This document shows positions 10,476-20,076 of a stretch of DNA of 64,000 nt, in pieces. Position 1 is the first letter of the stretch. The number at the start of each line of letters is the position of its first letter. Source of the DNA: Myxococcales bacterium (GTDB taxonomy: Bacteria; Myxococcota_A; Polyangia; Polyangiales; Ga0077539); assembly GCA_013298625.1 (NCBI GenBank), contig JAAFIF010000026.1, forward strand, positions 28,095-92,094, given 5' to 3'. The notes below the pieces were generated by a model, which was not told where the DNA came from, ran no database searches, and was given only the letters and a program-made list of their open reading frames with translations. Position numbers and translations under genes: made by a program.

Positions 10476-11254
10476 CGCGGCCCCTGCACGGCGCCCACCA
10501 CGCGGGGCTCTGGGGCGCTGGCGACCGAAGGCGCGCTCGATCCCACAGCCACAGCGCCCGAGACCAACGCTGGCTCTGCGCGCGGCGCGCTGTCGCTCGT
10601 GCCCGGCGCGCGTTGATTGCGTGTGTTGGTATTCGAGCGGCACAGCGGCGCTGCAGCGACCGCCGTCGCGAGGGCGGGGCCCGAGACCTCGCGTCCCGCC
10701 CGGTGAATGACCACTGCCATCGACGAGGCGGCGAGGTCTTCGCGCGGGCGTTGCGCGGTCTGCGCGCTCGGGCCGTCGACCGCAGAGACGAGCTGCGAGC
10801 ACCAGGCGCGCTGGTGCACGAGGGCGTCGGGCAGTCGCGCGTGCATCGCGGCGAGGTACGCGCCGCGGTTCTCTGCTCCTTCGGTGACCGTGGCGCGGAC
10901 GCGGGCGCGCAGGACGAGCTCCATGGCGTCGACGTGGTTGATGACGCGCTCGCAGATCGAGCGGGCGAGGGCGATCGAAGCGCAGGTTCCTTGGGCGCTG
11001 GAGGCGACGGCGATAGAGAACTGCCGGGCGTTGCTGCGACACAGGACGTCTTCGCCGTCGAGGCCGCACGTCGCGCTCGCGCCGGTGGCTTGCGGAAGGG
11101 ACGGGGTGCTCACGTCGCGGCCTGTGTTGGTGGGGGCGGCGGGCTGCGCGCTGGCCGTGCTGCGCGCGTTGCGGCGAGCGCTCTGCGCGTGGGCGTCCAG
11201 GGCGGGGCCGAGCACGATGGCGAGGGCCGAGAGAGACAGGGCGAGCTTGTTCAT
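10472..11254 (-). CDS. secreted/periplasmic protein of unknown function
   Basis: Signal peptide MNKLALSLSALAIVLGPALDAHAQ; 4-bp overlap with both neighbours; same general composition as the gene at 9627-10475. Confidence 0.65.
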   Translation of the reverse strand: MNKLALSLSALAIVLGPALDAHAQSARRNARSTASAQPAAPTNTGRDVSTPSLPQATGASATCGLDGEDVLCRSNARQFSIAVASSAQGTCASIALARSICERVINHVDAMELVLRARVRATVTEGAENRGAYLAAMHARLPDALVHQRAWCSQLVSAVDGPSAQTAQRPREDLAASSMAVVIHRAGREVSGPALATAVAAAPLCRSNTNTRNQRAPGTSDSAPRAEPALVSGAVAVGSSAPSVASAPEPRVVGAVQGPR

Positions 11255-12612
11255 CGTGCGGCTCCTTGGTTCATCGCGACCTGCTGAAAATCGACGCCCA
11301 TTTCGAAGGGCGAGCCCCCGGCGGCGAGGCGCTCTTCGACGCGCTCGAACTCGTGCACGAGCGCGCGTCCTCCCTGCGGACACGCGGACGCTGCGTTGCC
11401 TCCTTCGCGCGCGGCTTCGAGCAGCGCCCCTCCGTACTGCGCGAGCGGAACGCTCCTCGCGCCCGGATCCGCCTCGAAGTCCGAGAGCACCTCGAGCATT
11501 TGCCGTGCGCGATCGCAGGGCGGTTGCAGCGTGCGCACCGACGTCGTGATCCCGAGCCCGAGCATGGCGAGCGCGCGCTCGGGGCCGTTGACCACGCGCA
11601 GCCCAGTTCTCAGCTGCCTCAGCCGCGCGAGCTCTTGCGGCGGAACGGGGGCGGCCGCCGCGCGAATCAGCGGCAACTGTCCGAGCGCCTGCGAGATGGG
11701 CGGGTGCGCGAGCAGCCCTTGTTCGAGCATCCACTGCACGGTGGCCGTCATCTGCCCGTAGTTCGACGCGGACAGCCGCGTGGTGGCGCCTTCGAGCGCG
11801 AGCAGCGCGCGGCCCGAGACGAGCACGGGGTTGGAGGGCGCGCTCACGCGTCGGCCTGCGACCATTCGCCGCAGAAATTCTGCGCTCCTCGCGCGCAGGG
11901 TCGGGGTGGTGACCATGGCCCGCGCCCCAGCGCCGAGCCAGTCGCTCAAGCGCACGACGAGGTTGGCGTCCGTGAGGAGGTACGGCAGCGTGTCCGTTCG
12001 CAGCACGTCGAGCTCGCGCGAGCGCACGTCGAAGTCGTTGGCGAGCACCGACGCAGTGGCGAACATGTCTCCGTCGTCGCGGCAGACCTCGGCGGTGTCG
12101 ATGATCGCGCGCACCGCGGCGGCCGCTGCGGTGGCGTCGCTCTCGAGCTCGCCGCAGTACGCGAGGGCGTCGGTCGCGCGGGTGAGCGGCGCGCCGCACG
12201 AAATGATGTCCCCAGTCCCTTGCAGCGTGGCGTCTCCGCGGATGCGGCAGTGCTCTGCGAGGCCCCACACGCACTGCGCCGAGGGCTCGTTGGGCGCGAG
12301 CGAGACGGCGAGCGACGCGGCGTCGTGGCCGCGGGCGCACTCGGTGCGGGCGATGTAGCGCGCGGCGACCTTGGCGAGGCAGCCGACGTCACGGCGACCT
12401 GCGGCCTCCGCCGATGCGCGCTCGAGCAGCGTGATGTCTTCGGACACCGCGGGGTCGAGCGAATCGAGCTGTTGGCACGGTGTGAGCGTGGGCGCGGGCG
12501 CTTGGGTTTGCCGTCGAGCGCGCGCGCGCCGCTGGGCTGCGGCGTCGGGAGACTGAGAAATCACCGCGGAAACAACGGTCAACGCGAGCGTGATGCGAGT
12601 GTGTGAGCGCAT
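11251..12612 (-). CDS. secreted protein of unknown function
   Basis: Signal peptide MRSHTRITLALTVVSAVISQSPDAAAQ; first gene of a minus-strand operon. Confidence 0.65.
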   Translation of the reverse strand: MRSHTRITLALTVVSAVISQSPDAAAQRRARARRQTQAPAPTLTPCQQLDSLDPAVSEDITLLERASAEAAGRRDVGCLAKVAARYIARTECARGHDAASLAVSLAPNEPSAQCVWGLAEHCRIRGDATLQGTGDIISCGAPLTRATDALAYCGELESDATAAAAAVRAIIDTAEVCRDDGDMFATASVLANDFDVRSRELDVLRTDTLPYLLTDANLVVRLSDWLGAGARAMVTTPTLRARSAEFLRRMVAGRRVSAPSNPVLVSGRALLALEGATTRLSASNYGQMTATVQWMLEQGLLAHPPISQALGQLPLIRAAAAPVPPQELARLRQLRTGLRVVNGPERALAMLGLGITTSVRTLQPPCDRARQMLEVLSDFEADPGARSVPLAQYGGALLEAAREGGNAASACPQGGRALVHEFERVEERLAAGGSPFEMGVDFQQVAMNQGAAR

Positions 12613-12749
12613 GGTGAGCGACCTCCGTTCGTGGGTCTCACCAGCGCCAACGGAGCTGCGCGCCGCTCGTCGAAGGGCGGCGACGATTTTGTTTCAGCGA
12701 GCTCTGTTTTGCGCGGCCACAAAACCGATCAGTGTATTCTGGCGAGCGC

Positions 12750-13298
12750 ATGTTGGGAGAGCACAACAAGAGCGAATTGTTCGCTGTTCTCGTGGCGTGG
12801 CGCGCGGTGAGGCAAGCTGGCTGGCCGCAGCTGGCGCCATCGATCGCGCAGCGCTCGGGGCAATGGATGAGGATGGACGAGGCTGCGTTGCGCGCGGAGG
12901 TGCAAGCGCTGCTCGACGAGCTGTCGCGTCCGAGCGAGTCGGTGCGGCTGTTCTGGAAGTTCGCTCCCGAGCTCGAGTATCGGGGATTCAACCGGCTGTT
13001 TCTGCGGGACAGCGGCGTGGCGACCGGCGCAGAGCTGCTCGGCGAGACGGACATCTCGCCGTGCGTTGGATGGTCGCGACAGGGTGCGAAGTACCGGGCG
13101 GACGACATGGACGTGATCGCGCAAGCGCACGGCGTGAAGGACATCGTCGAGCGCCAGGACCAAGCGGACGACACGGTGTGGGTGCACACGGTGAAGAGCG
13201 CGATCTGTCTCCCGGGCGGCGAAGCGATCGGGATCCTGGGGATGTACGAGGTCATCGACGGCGCGACCGCGGCGCGTCTGCAGCGACGCAGCCGCTGA
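12750..13298 (+). CDS. PAS-fold-like protein of unknown function
   Basis: FAPELEYRGFNRLFLRDSGVATGAELLGETD...GKYRADDMDVI...VKSAICLPGGEAIGILGMYEVID resembles a PAS sensor layout. Confidence 0.5.
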   Translation: MLGEHNKSELFAVLVAWRAVRQAGWPQLAPSIAQRSGQWMRMDEAALRAEVQALLDELSRPSESVRLFWKFAPELEYRGFNRLFLRDSGVATGAELLGETDISPCVGWSRQGAKYRADDMDVIAQAHGVKDIVERQDQADDTVWVHTVKSAICLPGGEAIGILGMYEVIDGATAARLQRRSR

Positions 13299-13337
13299 GC
13301 ACGGGGCGGTCTGTCGGGGCGCCACGGGCGACGGATA

Positions 13338-13830
13338 GCGCGGCCCCCACCCGCGCGTGGCGTAAGCGAGCGAGCGAGCGCGCGGCCCCCACCCGCGCTA
13401 CCGCGCGCCCCGCCCCCGCGCAAAGCGCAAGGGCGGCGGCTCTGCACGGTGAATCGTAAGGAAATAGTCTGGCAGAGTTGATCGTGAAGGCCCTTGCTCT
13501 GCAAGGGCTCTCGGGCTGCTCGATCGAACACAATCGCTGCTCGCCGCGCGACGGCAGACAACGCTCCACTGGCCACGAGTTCGCTCTCGTACCGTTGCTG
13601 TCCCGACCGTTGCCCGCAGCCTCGCCCTTGCAGAGCAAGGGCCTTCACGACCAACTCTGCCAGATCAATTCCCGACGATTCACCGTGCAGAGCCGCCGCC
13701 CTTGCGCTTTGCGCGGGGGCGGGGCGCGCGGTAGCGCGGGTGGGGGCCGCGCACTCTTCGCTCGCTCGCAGCGCGGGTGGGGGCCGCGCGCTCTTCGCTC
13801 GCTTACTCCAAGCGCGGGTGGGCGCCGTGT
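13338..13830. repeat. compound inverted repeat with 128-bp arms (13381-13508 / 13624-13751) flanked by copies of a 19-bp GC-rich unit
   Basis: Hand alignment: arms match at 122/128 positions, 115-bp spacer. Unit GCGCGGCCCCCACCCGCGC at 13338 and 13380; inverted at 13734, 13771 and (diverged) 13812. Confidence 0.95.
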
Positions 13831-13893
13831 ACTCCGTTGCGCGCGTTGCTCGAGCGTGCCGCGTCCCCCTCCCCGCTGCCTCCCCGTTGTCCT

Positions 13894-14850
13894 TCAGGCC
13901 TGCGCGAGCCAGCCCTTGAACGCCTCGGTCTCGACGAGCCCCTTGGCCATCGCGAGGCCGCGGGTGCGGGCCCAGTCGCGCGCGTGCTCTTTGACGCCCG
14001 CGCGCTCGAGCAGCGAGCCGATGGACTCTTTGGCGAGCTGATCGAACACCGCGCGCACTTCGCCTTCGATCGCCTCGCGAAGCTCTTGCCGCGCGAGGTT
14101 GTGGGCGACGATCTTGGGAAGCGAGGCGTCGAGGTCCTTCCATCGAACGGACTTCTCGACCCAGGCGCCTGCCTCGGACTCGCTGCGCTCGAGGAGCTTC
14201 TGAAAGAACTTCTGCCTGCGCTTTCCCAGGGTCTTCGCGGTCTCTTCGCTGGCGATTCGGTCCGCGAGGCGCTTCTGCGCGGCGGCCATCGAGCTGTCGA
14301 CGAAGCCCTTGGCCTTCTCTTGCAGCTGCTTCTGCAGCTCTTCGCCGATGCCGCCGAGGAGGCCTTTGCCGACGCCCGCGGCCGCGCGCGCGCCGAACGA
14401 GAGCACGCCCCGCAAGCCCCCTCCGCCGCTCGATCCGCCCTGCGCTTCCGGCCCCGCGAGGGCTTTGTTGACGAAGCCGTCGAGCGTCTCGGTCACCACT
14501 TGCCGCACGCCTTCGCGCACTTGCTCGCTGGCGACCGCGTCGTCGATGGCCTTGCGCGGGAGCTTCACGGGGCGACCGAGCTGCTCGTCGAGCGCCGCGC
14601 TGACGTCGGCCGGAAGCCACGCCGAGAGGCGCACCGCGCTCTTCTTGGCCCGCTCGATCAGCCGCTCGCGCAGCGGAACGCCGATCCACCCATGAAAATC
14701 CGCGGTGCGCTCGGCGGCGAGCGCGTCGTCGAGCACCGGCAGCACCTTGGCCGGGTCGATCACCGACTCGAACGGCTGCGCGCACACGTAATCAAACGCG
14801 ACGTCGATCAGCGCCGCGAGCTTCGCGTCATCGAGCGCGAGGTCGCTCAT
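13894..14850 (-). CDS. protein of unknown function
   Basis: Long ORF with plausible composition, stop-start overlap with upstream ychJ-like gene. Confidence 0.65.
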   Translation of the reverse strand: MSDLALDDAKLAALIDVAFDYVCAQPFESVIDPAKVLPVLDDALAAERTADFHGWIGVPLRERLIERAKKSAVRLSAWLPADVSAALDEQLGRPVKLPRKAIDDAVASEQVREGVRQVVTETLDGFVNKALAGPEAQGGSSGGGGLRGVLSFGARAAAGVGKGLLGGIGEELQKQLQEKAKGFVDSSMAAAQKRLADRIASEETAKTLGKRRQKFFQKLLERSESEAGAWVEKSVRWKDLDASLPKIVAHNLARQELREAIEGEVRAVFDQLAKESIGSLLERAGVKEHARDWARTRGLAMAKGLVETEAFKGWLAQA

Positions 14851-15335
14851 TGCGCCGCTCCCTTCTTCTTGGGAAACGTGTCGATGGTCATCGTGTCGGC
14901 CACGTCGCGCACCAGCCCGAGCGGCACCGTCTGGCCGTCGGCGTAGCGCCACCCGCCGTCCTCGCGCTTGAACGTGCTCAGCTCGATAAACGAGCGGTTT
15001 TGCCCGCGCTCGAACAGCCGCGCGTTGAACAGCACCCACGCCACGCCGTTCTCTTCGTCCGTGCGCGTGTCGAGGATCTGCAGCCCCATGTAGCGAAAGC
15101 CCTCGGACGCGTCGCGCAGGCCGCGAAGGACCTCGGCGCGCGGGAGCTTTCGGTCTTCGTGTGAGCTGTGAAACGTGTCGTACAGGTACGGCACGAGCTT
15201 GAGCGCGAAGGCCGAGTAGCGAGAGCGCATCAGCCTCTCAGCGGTCGGGGCCTCGCGGGACTTTTTGTGAAAGGGAGCGCAGCACGCTTCGTACTGCTCG
15301 CCCGAGTGGCACGGGCACTGGCGGGGGGCAACCAT
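14847..15335 (-). CDS. YchJ-like / SEC-C motif protein (UPF0225-type)
   Basis: N-terminal CPCHSGEQYEACCAPFH, AERLMRSRYSAFAL, FNARLFERGQNRSFIELSTFKREDGGWRYADG. Confidence 0.88.
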   Translation of the reverse strand: MVAPRQCPCHSGEQYEACCAPFHKKSREAPTAERLMRSRYSAFALKLVPYLYDTFHSSHEDRKLPRAEVLRGLRDASEGFRYMGLQILDTRTDEENGVAWVLFNARLFERGQNRSFIELSTFKREDGGWRYADGQTVPLGLVRDVADTMTIDTFPKKKGAAQ

Positions 15336-15402
15336 CGTTGATCGTTTGTGACCACAGTCGAGGGCCCGCGCGCAACACCGCAACGCAAAGAGCTGCAGGT
15401 CC

Positions 15403-16194
15403 GTGGCATCTTCACGGGCGGTGACCGTACGCCGAACGCGCAGCGCGGACTTCTTGGTGGGCGATCGAGCCGGCGAGCGCTCGATCGACGGAGCGTACTT
15501 TGGCACGCGTTTGCTGCGGCCGATGCGCTCGACCCTCGGGGCTGCCCGCGTCCTCGCGCGCGACACGGACGACCCGCGCGAGGCGTGGGAGCGCGCCGTC
15601 GCCCAGTCGCTCATCCCTGAATCCTGGGCCGAGCGCAGCCCGCGGCTCTTCGAAGATCCCCTCGACCTCGTGCGCGACCACCCCCCGACGCTCGCGCACG
15701 TGCTGGCGTTTGCGTCCGACGCCGTGGCGATCGAGACCGTACACGCCCTCGCGCAGACGCTCACGACCGCGCTCTCGGCTTGGGGCGTGTGCGACCGCGG
15801 AGCGATCGCGTGTTGGAGGCTCGTTCAGCGCGCGCAGTGGCGTCCGCAGGGCCTGCACCCTCTGCTGCTCTTGCACGCGCGTGTGGCGATGCCGAAGGCT
15901 TCTCTGTTCGACGGCGTGCGCTTGTCCTTTCTGGGCGCCAGCCGGGACTGCGCCGCGGCGCGCGAGGTCGCCGACACCCTTCGCTTCGCCGCCCTCTGGC
16001 GCGCGGCCGCCACGCTCTCGAGCGGCGCGACGGGCGAGCGCTTCTCTCGCGCCCTCTGCCCCGATGGATGCGACCCGACGAAGCCGGACTCGTGGCCGGA
16101 CCCGTGGACGCCCCTGCTCGAGATCATCGCCCTCGGATACGCAGTGCAGTCGTACGAGCGCCAACGGTTGGTGTTGGTGGCCCCGACGGTGTGA
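15403..16194 (+). CDS. protein of unknown function
   Basis: 263-aa ORF, divergent from ychJ-like gene; no recognised domain. Confidence 0.5.
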   Translation: MASSRAVTVRRTRSADFLVGDRAGERSIDGAYFGTRLLRPMRSTLGAARVLARDTDDPREAWERAVAQSLIPESWAERSPRLFEDPLDLVRDHPPTLAHVLAFASDAVAIETVHALAQTLTTALSAWGVCDRGAIACWRLVQRAQWRPQGLHPLLLLHARVAMPKASLFDGVRLSFLGASRDCAAAREVADTLRFAALWRAAATLSSGATGERFSRALCPDGCDPTKPDSWPDPWTPLLEIIALGYAVQSYERQRLVLVAPTV

Positions 16195-16395
16195 GTGCGT
16201 CGGGTGGCGATAGCGGTGCAGGTCCCCGCGGGATCGACGAGTGCTCGCGAAGGAACTCCCCACGAAGCAGTGACGCGTCGCGCGGAGGGGCGGTACGCGA
16301 GGCGTTTGGCCTGAGCCAAGAGCGCTTCGAGGCGTGGATGGTCGATCGGCTGAAGCAGGCAGTGGCGGGGGCGGTGCGGTAGGATTGCGTCCGCA

Positions 16396-16983
16396 ATGAG
16401 CGGACGGAAGAAGGCTTCTGAAATGCGAGACATGTTTCTCGAAACGACTCTGGCCATGTTCGTGAAGCCCGATGCGCAAGAACGCTTGAAGTACTTCGCG
16501 GACCATGCGAACAGCTTCGAACAGTGGCTAAACTGGGAAATCATGTTTGCGTTTCAGCGCGAACACGAGTGGCCCGAGTACTCGGCTCACCGCGAACTGG
16601 CGCTGACGCAGGGCGGGTACGCCGACATCGGCATCTACCAAGGCGAGTACGACCCTGAAGCGACTGCCTTGATCGAGACGAAGATCATTTGGAACAACGC
16701 GAATCGCGCGAAGCAGATCGCCAGCGCGGTGGGCGACCAAGAGCGGATTCGCGAGCACGGGTCCGGTGTTGGATGTGTGTTGATCGTCGCGATTGCTGCG
16801 CAGAAGGCTGCCGCAGACTCAGCACTGTATGTTGGAGATGCACGCGAGTTGTTGCGTGATTTTGAAAGAAACGCCGGCAGAAACAGCCGCACGCGCGCGT
16901 TGCTGTTAGAACTGAAAGCGCCACAAGGATCGGGCTGGTTCATCCAGCCCCACCTCGTTGTCGCAGCATACAACGTTGGCTAG
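16396..16983 (+). CDS. putative PD-(D/E)XK-like nuclease-fold protein
   Basis: Pattern E...D(x13)ETK in LTQGGYADIGIYQGEYDPEATALIETKIIW; lower GC than surroundings. Confidence 0.45.
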   Translation: MSGRKKASEMRDMFLETTLAMFVKPDAQERLKYFADHANSFEQWLNWEIMFAFQREHEWPEYSAHRELALTQGGYADIGIYQGEYDPEATALIETKIIWNNANRAKQIASAVGDQERIREHGSGVGCVLIVAIAAQKAAADSALYVGDARELLRDFERNAGRNSRTRALLLELKAPQGSGWFIQPHLVVAAYNVG

Positions 16984-17489
16984 CCGAGCAGTCGTTCGGG
17001 CGCCAACGCCGCGTCGCGCGCTTGCGCGAACGGACAAGGGCAGCGTGTGTTCGCGCCGCCCGCGAGTTCGCGCGGCCGAAACCGGACGCCTGTGGGAAGC
17101 TGCTGCTGCATCTGGCGAATGGTCGCGTCGGAGAGCGTTTCCCAGTGCATTCCAGCGAGCAAGGTGCGGACGTTGTCGTCGTCGTGGCGCTCGTGCCACT
17201 CGTTGCGTTCCAAGAGCTCCACGCCACGGCTTGCAAACACCGCCATGACGAACGTGACGCACGTGAGACCGCTGCCCGAGGGACCGCTCACGAGCTTACC
17301 GTCGACGTCGAACGTCTGACCGTCGAACGTGAGTCCGTAGGTCGGCGCGATACCGAGTGCCTTTTGTCGGAGAATCGCAGTCAGCGTCGACTGCACCGAC
17401 TCGAGCGCGAGGTCGTCGACGTCCTCGCTGATTTCGACCCATCCGTCCCCGAGTTGCACTGGTCTCGCGCCGAGCCCGCGAAACATCAA
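16980..17489 (-). CDS. protein of unknown function, possible Cys-dependent hydrolase
   Basis: SGSGLTCVTFVMAVFASRG resembles a Cys nucleophile helix; converges with preceding gene (4-bp overlap). Confidence 0.4.
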   Translation of the reverse strand: MMFRGLGARPVQLGDGWVEISEDVDDLALESVQSTLTAILRQKALGIAPTYGLTFDGQTFDVDGKLVSGPSGSGLTCVTFVMAVFASRGVELLERNEWHERHDDDNVRTLLAGMHWETLSDATIRQMQQQLPTGVRFRPRELAGGANTRCPCPFAQARDAALAPERLLG

Positions 17490-17540
17490 GTCGACGAGCG
17501 ACAGCGTTTCGCGCGGCTGGCATGTGCCGGTGCGACTCAG

Positions 17541-18209
17541 TCAACGATGCGTACGCAAGGCATGGCGCACAAACTCTCGAAACGCTGAATTCGAGGCTGT
17601 CTCTCGCTGTACGACGTCAAGATCGTGGGCCAATCCGATCGCCCGGTCGAAAAGCAAGGTCCGATGGACGTGTCCGCGCGTGACCCACCCCGAATACGAA
17701 TCACAGCTGACGATCCTTGCTGGTAACCAATCGGTCAGTCGTACGCCGACGTACCCGCATGAAACAAGCAGGGGCCGCACTCCAATGTGCTCTTTTGCGA
17801 CTTCGAAGAACTCATCCCAGCAAAAACTCGCAAATTTTTCGAGTTCGGCGACATCGCTCGCGCCAAGCTCTTCGGGCTGCTGTCGCTCCAAGGTCGTCTT
17901 GACTTGAATCAGCGCGAGATGGACCAAATCCTTGGTCTCGCGAACACCCCACACGTCTCCCGGAGACCGGCTTCCTGGCGAGCGAGCGGTGACAAACCCG
18001 CGGCGAGACAAGCGTGCCTCAGTGAAACGCTCGCCGGCTTCGCCAATGCGAACATGACTGAGCTTGCCTGCTTCGTGGACTGGATTCCGTCGGGCCCGCG
18101 CGTACGCGACAATAGTCTGCGCAACCCACTCTTGAAAATCGGCAGGGTCGCAAAAATCGAAAACATTTGATGGTGTCATGTTTGAAGCATCACTTTCTAT
18201 GGAGGTCAT
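17541..18209 (-). CDS. putative PD-(D/E)XK (Holliday-resolvase-like) protein
   Basis: IGEAGERFTEARLSRRGFVTARSPGSRSPGDVWGVRETKDLVHLALIQVKTT: E, D and QxK arrangement of restriction-endonuclease-like fold. Confidence 0.5.
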   Translation of the reverse strand: MTSIESDASNMTPSNVFDFCDPADFQEWVAQTIVAYARARRNPVHEAGKLSHVRIGEAGERFTEARLSRRGFVTARSPGSRSPGDVWGVRETKDLVHLALIQVKTTLERQQPEELGASDVAELEKFASFCWDEFFEVAKEHIGVRPLLVSCGYVGVRLTDWLPARIVSCDSYSGWVTRGHVHRTLLFDRAIGLAHDLDVVQRETASNSAFREFVRHALRTHR

Positions 18210-18617
18210 GGCTTTCTTTGACGCTCCTTGTCTGTAACTAGCTCGGACAATAGGTGTTGCAACTGTTGGATGATGATTTTTTGCATTTTGTCGCCGCAGG
18301 ATGAGTGCGCGCATTGGGGCTTGCGAATGCGCCTTGCTCTTGGTTGCGATAGCTATTTGGCTGATGAATCGAAAACCGAAATTCGAGGTATTTCTGCTTG
18401 GTTCAGCTCTGGCCATCCTGTGCAAACGGAGGCCGATGCGTTTGGCGCGTCGTGACAAAGGCGGCGACGGAACGCCGAGGCGGTGCGCTATTGGGGTGGG
18501 GCAGCGGCGTGCGCTAAACCTGCGAAGGATGTCCTTGCCTCCCGAAGTCCGCGGTGACGCCCGCCCAGTCGCTTGCAGGGGGGGGGCGCGAACGGGGCGT
18601 CCGCTCATCCTTGGCCC

Positions 18618-20076
18618 GTGACTGTTTAGCGAAATGCACGAAGGCACTTGCTCCGAGCGATGACCGGAGCTCCACTCGCGCGTGTGACGCCCGAAGAGCG
18701 CATCGCGGAACTCGAAAAGGCGCTGGCCGAACAGGCAGCGGAGCTCGAGAGGCTGCGCACCGCGCTCAAGCAGAAGGACGAAGCGCTCGACGCCTGGAAA
18801 CGCGGCCATCGCTCGCGACCTGGCGGCAAGAAGGCTCAGCGCTCTACCGATTCAGCGCGGCCCAAGCGCGCGCCAGGACGCGCTGCGGGCCACGCAGGCT
18901 GCAGCCGCCGTGCGCCGGCCCGCGTTGATCGTGAGGTCTTTCTTCCGCCGCCTGAGTGCTGTCCGGACTGCGGTTCGAACGTCGATGTGGTCGAGTCTCG
19001 ACCGCGCCGCATGGTCGTCGAGGAGCTGCGCGAGCAACCCGCCATCGAAGCGGTCGCCTTCGTTCGGCCGCAGGGGCGATGCTCTGGATGCTCCAAGCGC
19101 GTGCTCGCGCCGCTGCCCGAGTCGCTGGGGGCCAACGCGAAGATCGGCCCACGAATTCAAGCGCGGATGGTCGAGCAGAAGGCTGAAGGACTCAGCCTCG
19201 GACAGATCCAGCGGGAGGCCGCTCGTCTCGGAGTCCGCGTTTCGCGAGGCGGAATCCAGCAGCTCCTGCATCGCTCGGCAGAAGTCCTTCGGCCGCTGCA
19301 CGAGCAGATGCGGCTGCACATCCGCGGCGCGTCGCACCTCTGGATGGACGAGACTCCGCACCGCGTCGGCGCGAGCAACGGCTGGCTCTGGATGGCCCGG
19401 ACCAAGACAGTCGTGGGGTTCGTTCATGCGCTTTCTCGCAGCAAAGACCTTGTGCACTCGATGCTGGGCACGCGGTTCGAGGGCGTGATCCATAGCGACC
19501 TGTACGGCGCGTACTTTACCGTCGAAGGGGCGAGGCACGCGGTGTGCTGGGCGCACACAATTCGAACTGCCAGAGAAATCACAGAGCGAACGCAACTCGA
19601 CGAGGCACGTGAGCTGTACGATGGCCTGCGTCGACTGTACGCGCGCTCCGTGCGAAGCCAGCAGCGACCCGCGACATCGGCGCGCAACGCACGCGCGATC
19701 GGCCAGGATATTCGCACACTCGGACGCGACGAACGACTTCGCGTTCACCCCGACATTGAGCGTCTGCAAGGGCGGCTTCGTCGTCGGGTGCGCGAGTTGA
19801 CGTACTTCATCACCGACCCGGCAGCGGAGGGGACGAACAACTTCTCCGAGCGCACGCTGCGGCCGCATGCGATGAGTCGAGCCCGCTGCGGTCCGGCGCG
19901 CTCAGAACGTGGCGCGCAAACCTACGCAGTGAATCTGAGCGCAGTGCAGACGATGGCTGCGTGTAGATCCTCGTTCGAGACGCTGCTGCTCGAAGCGCGC
20001 GCGTGCTTCTTTCGAGGGCAGCAGTTGTCCAACGCAATCCAGCGTTTCGCGCCGGTGCATTAAGCTAAACAGTCAC
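18618..20076 (+). mobile_element. complete IS66-type (single-ORF) insertion sequence
   Basis: TIRs GTGACTGTTTAGCGAAATGCAC (18618-18639) and inverted GTGCATTAAGCTAAACAGTCAC (20055-20076), 20/22 match; 8-bp direct repeat CTTGGCCC at 18610-18617 and 20077-20084; encloses IS66 transposase. Confidence 0.95.
18660..20063 (+). CDS. IS66 family transposase (TnpC-like)
   Basis: ECCPDCGS zinc motif, HLWMDETPHR, IHSDLYGAYF, TNNFSERTLRP (DDE residues). Confidence 0.95.
   Translation: MTGAPLARVTPEERIAELEKALAEQAAELERLRTALKQKDEALDAWKRGHRSRPGGKKAQRSTDSARPKRAPGRAAGHAGCSRRAPARVDREVFLPPPECCPDCGSNVDVVESRPRRMVVEELREQPAIEAVAFVRPQGRCSGCSKRVLAPLPESLGANAKIGPRIQARMVEQKAEGLSLGQIQREAARLGVRVSRGGIQQLLHRSAEVLRPLHEQMRLHIRGASHLWMDETPHRVGASNGWLWMARTKTVVGFVHALSRSKDLVHSMLGTRFEGVIHSDLYGAYFTVEGARHAVCWAHTIRTAREITERTQLDEARELYDGLRRLYARSVRSQQRPATSARNARAIGQDIRTLGRDERLRVHPDIERLQGRLRRRVRELTYFITDPAAEGTNNFSERTLRPHAMSRARCGPARSERGAQTYAVNLSAVQTMAACRSSFETLLLEARACFFRGQQLSNAIQRFAPVH

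Noticed and set aside
18301-18621. 106-aa ORF with one hydrophobic segment running into the IS66 left end
   Set aside because: Second half is low-complexity and terminates inside the TIR; insufficient evidence for a gene.
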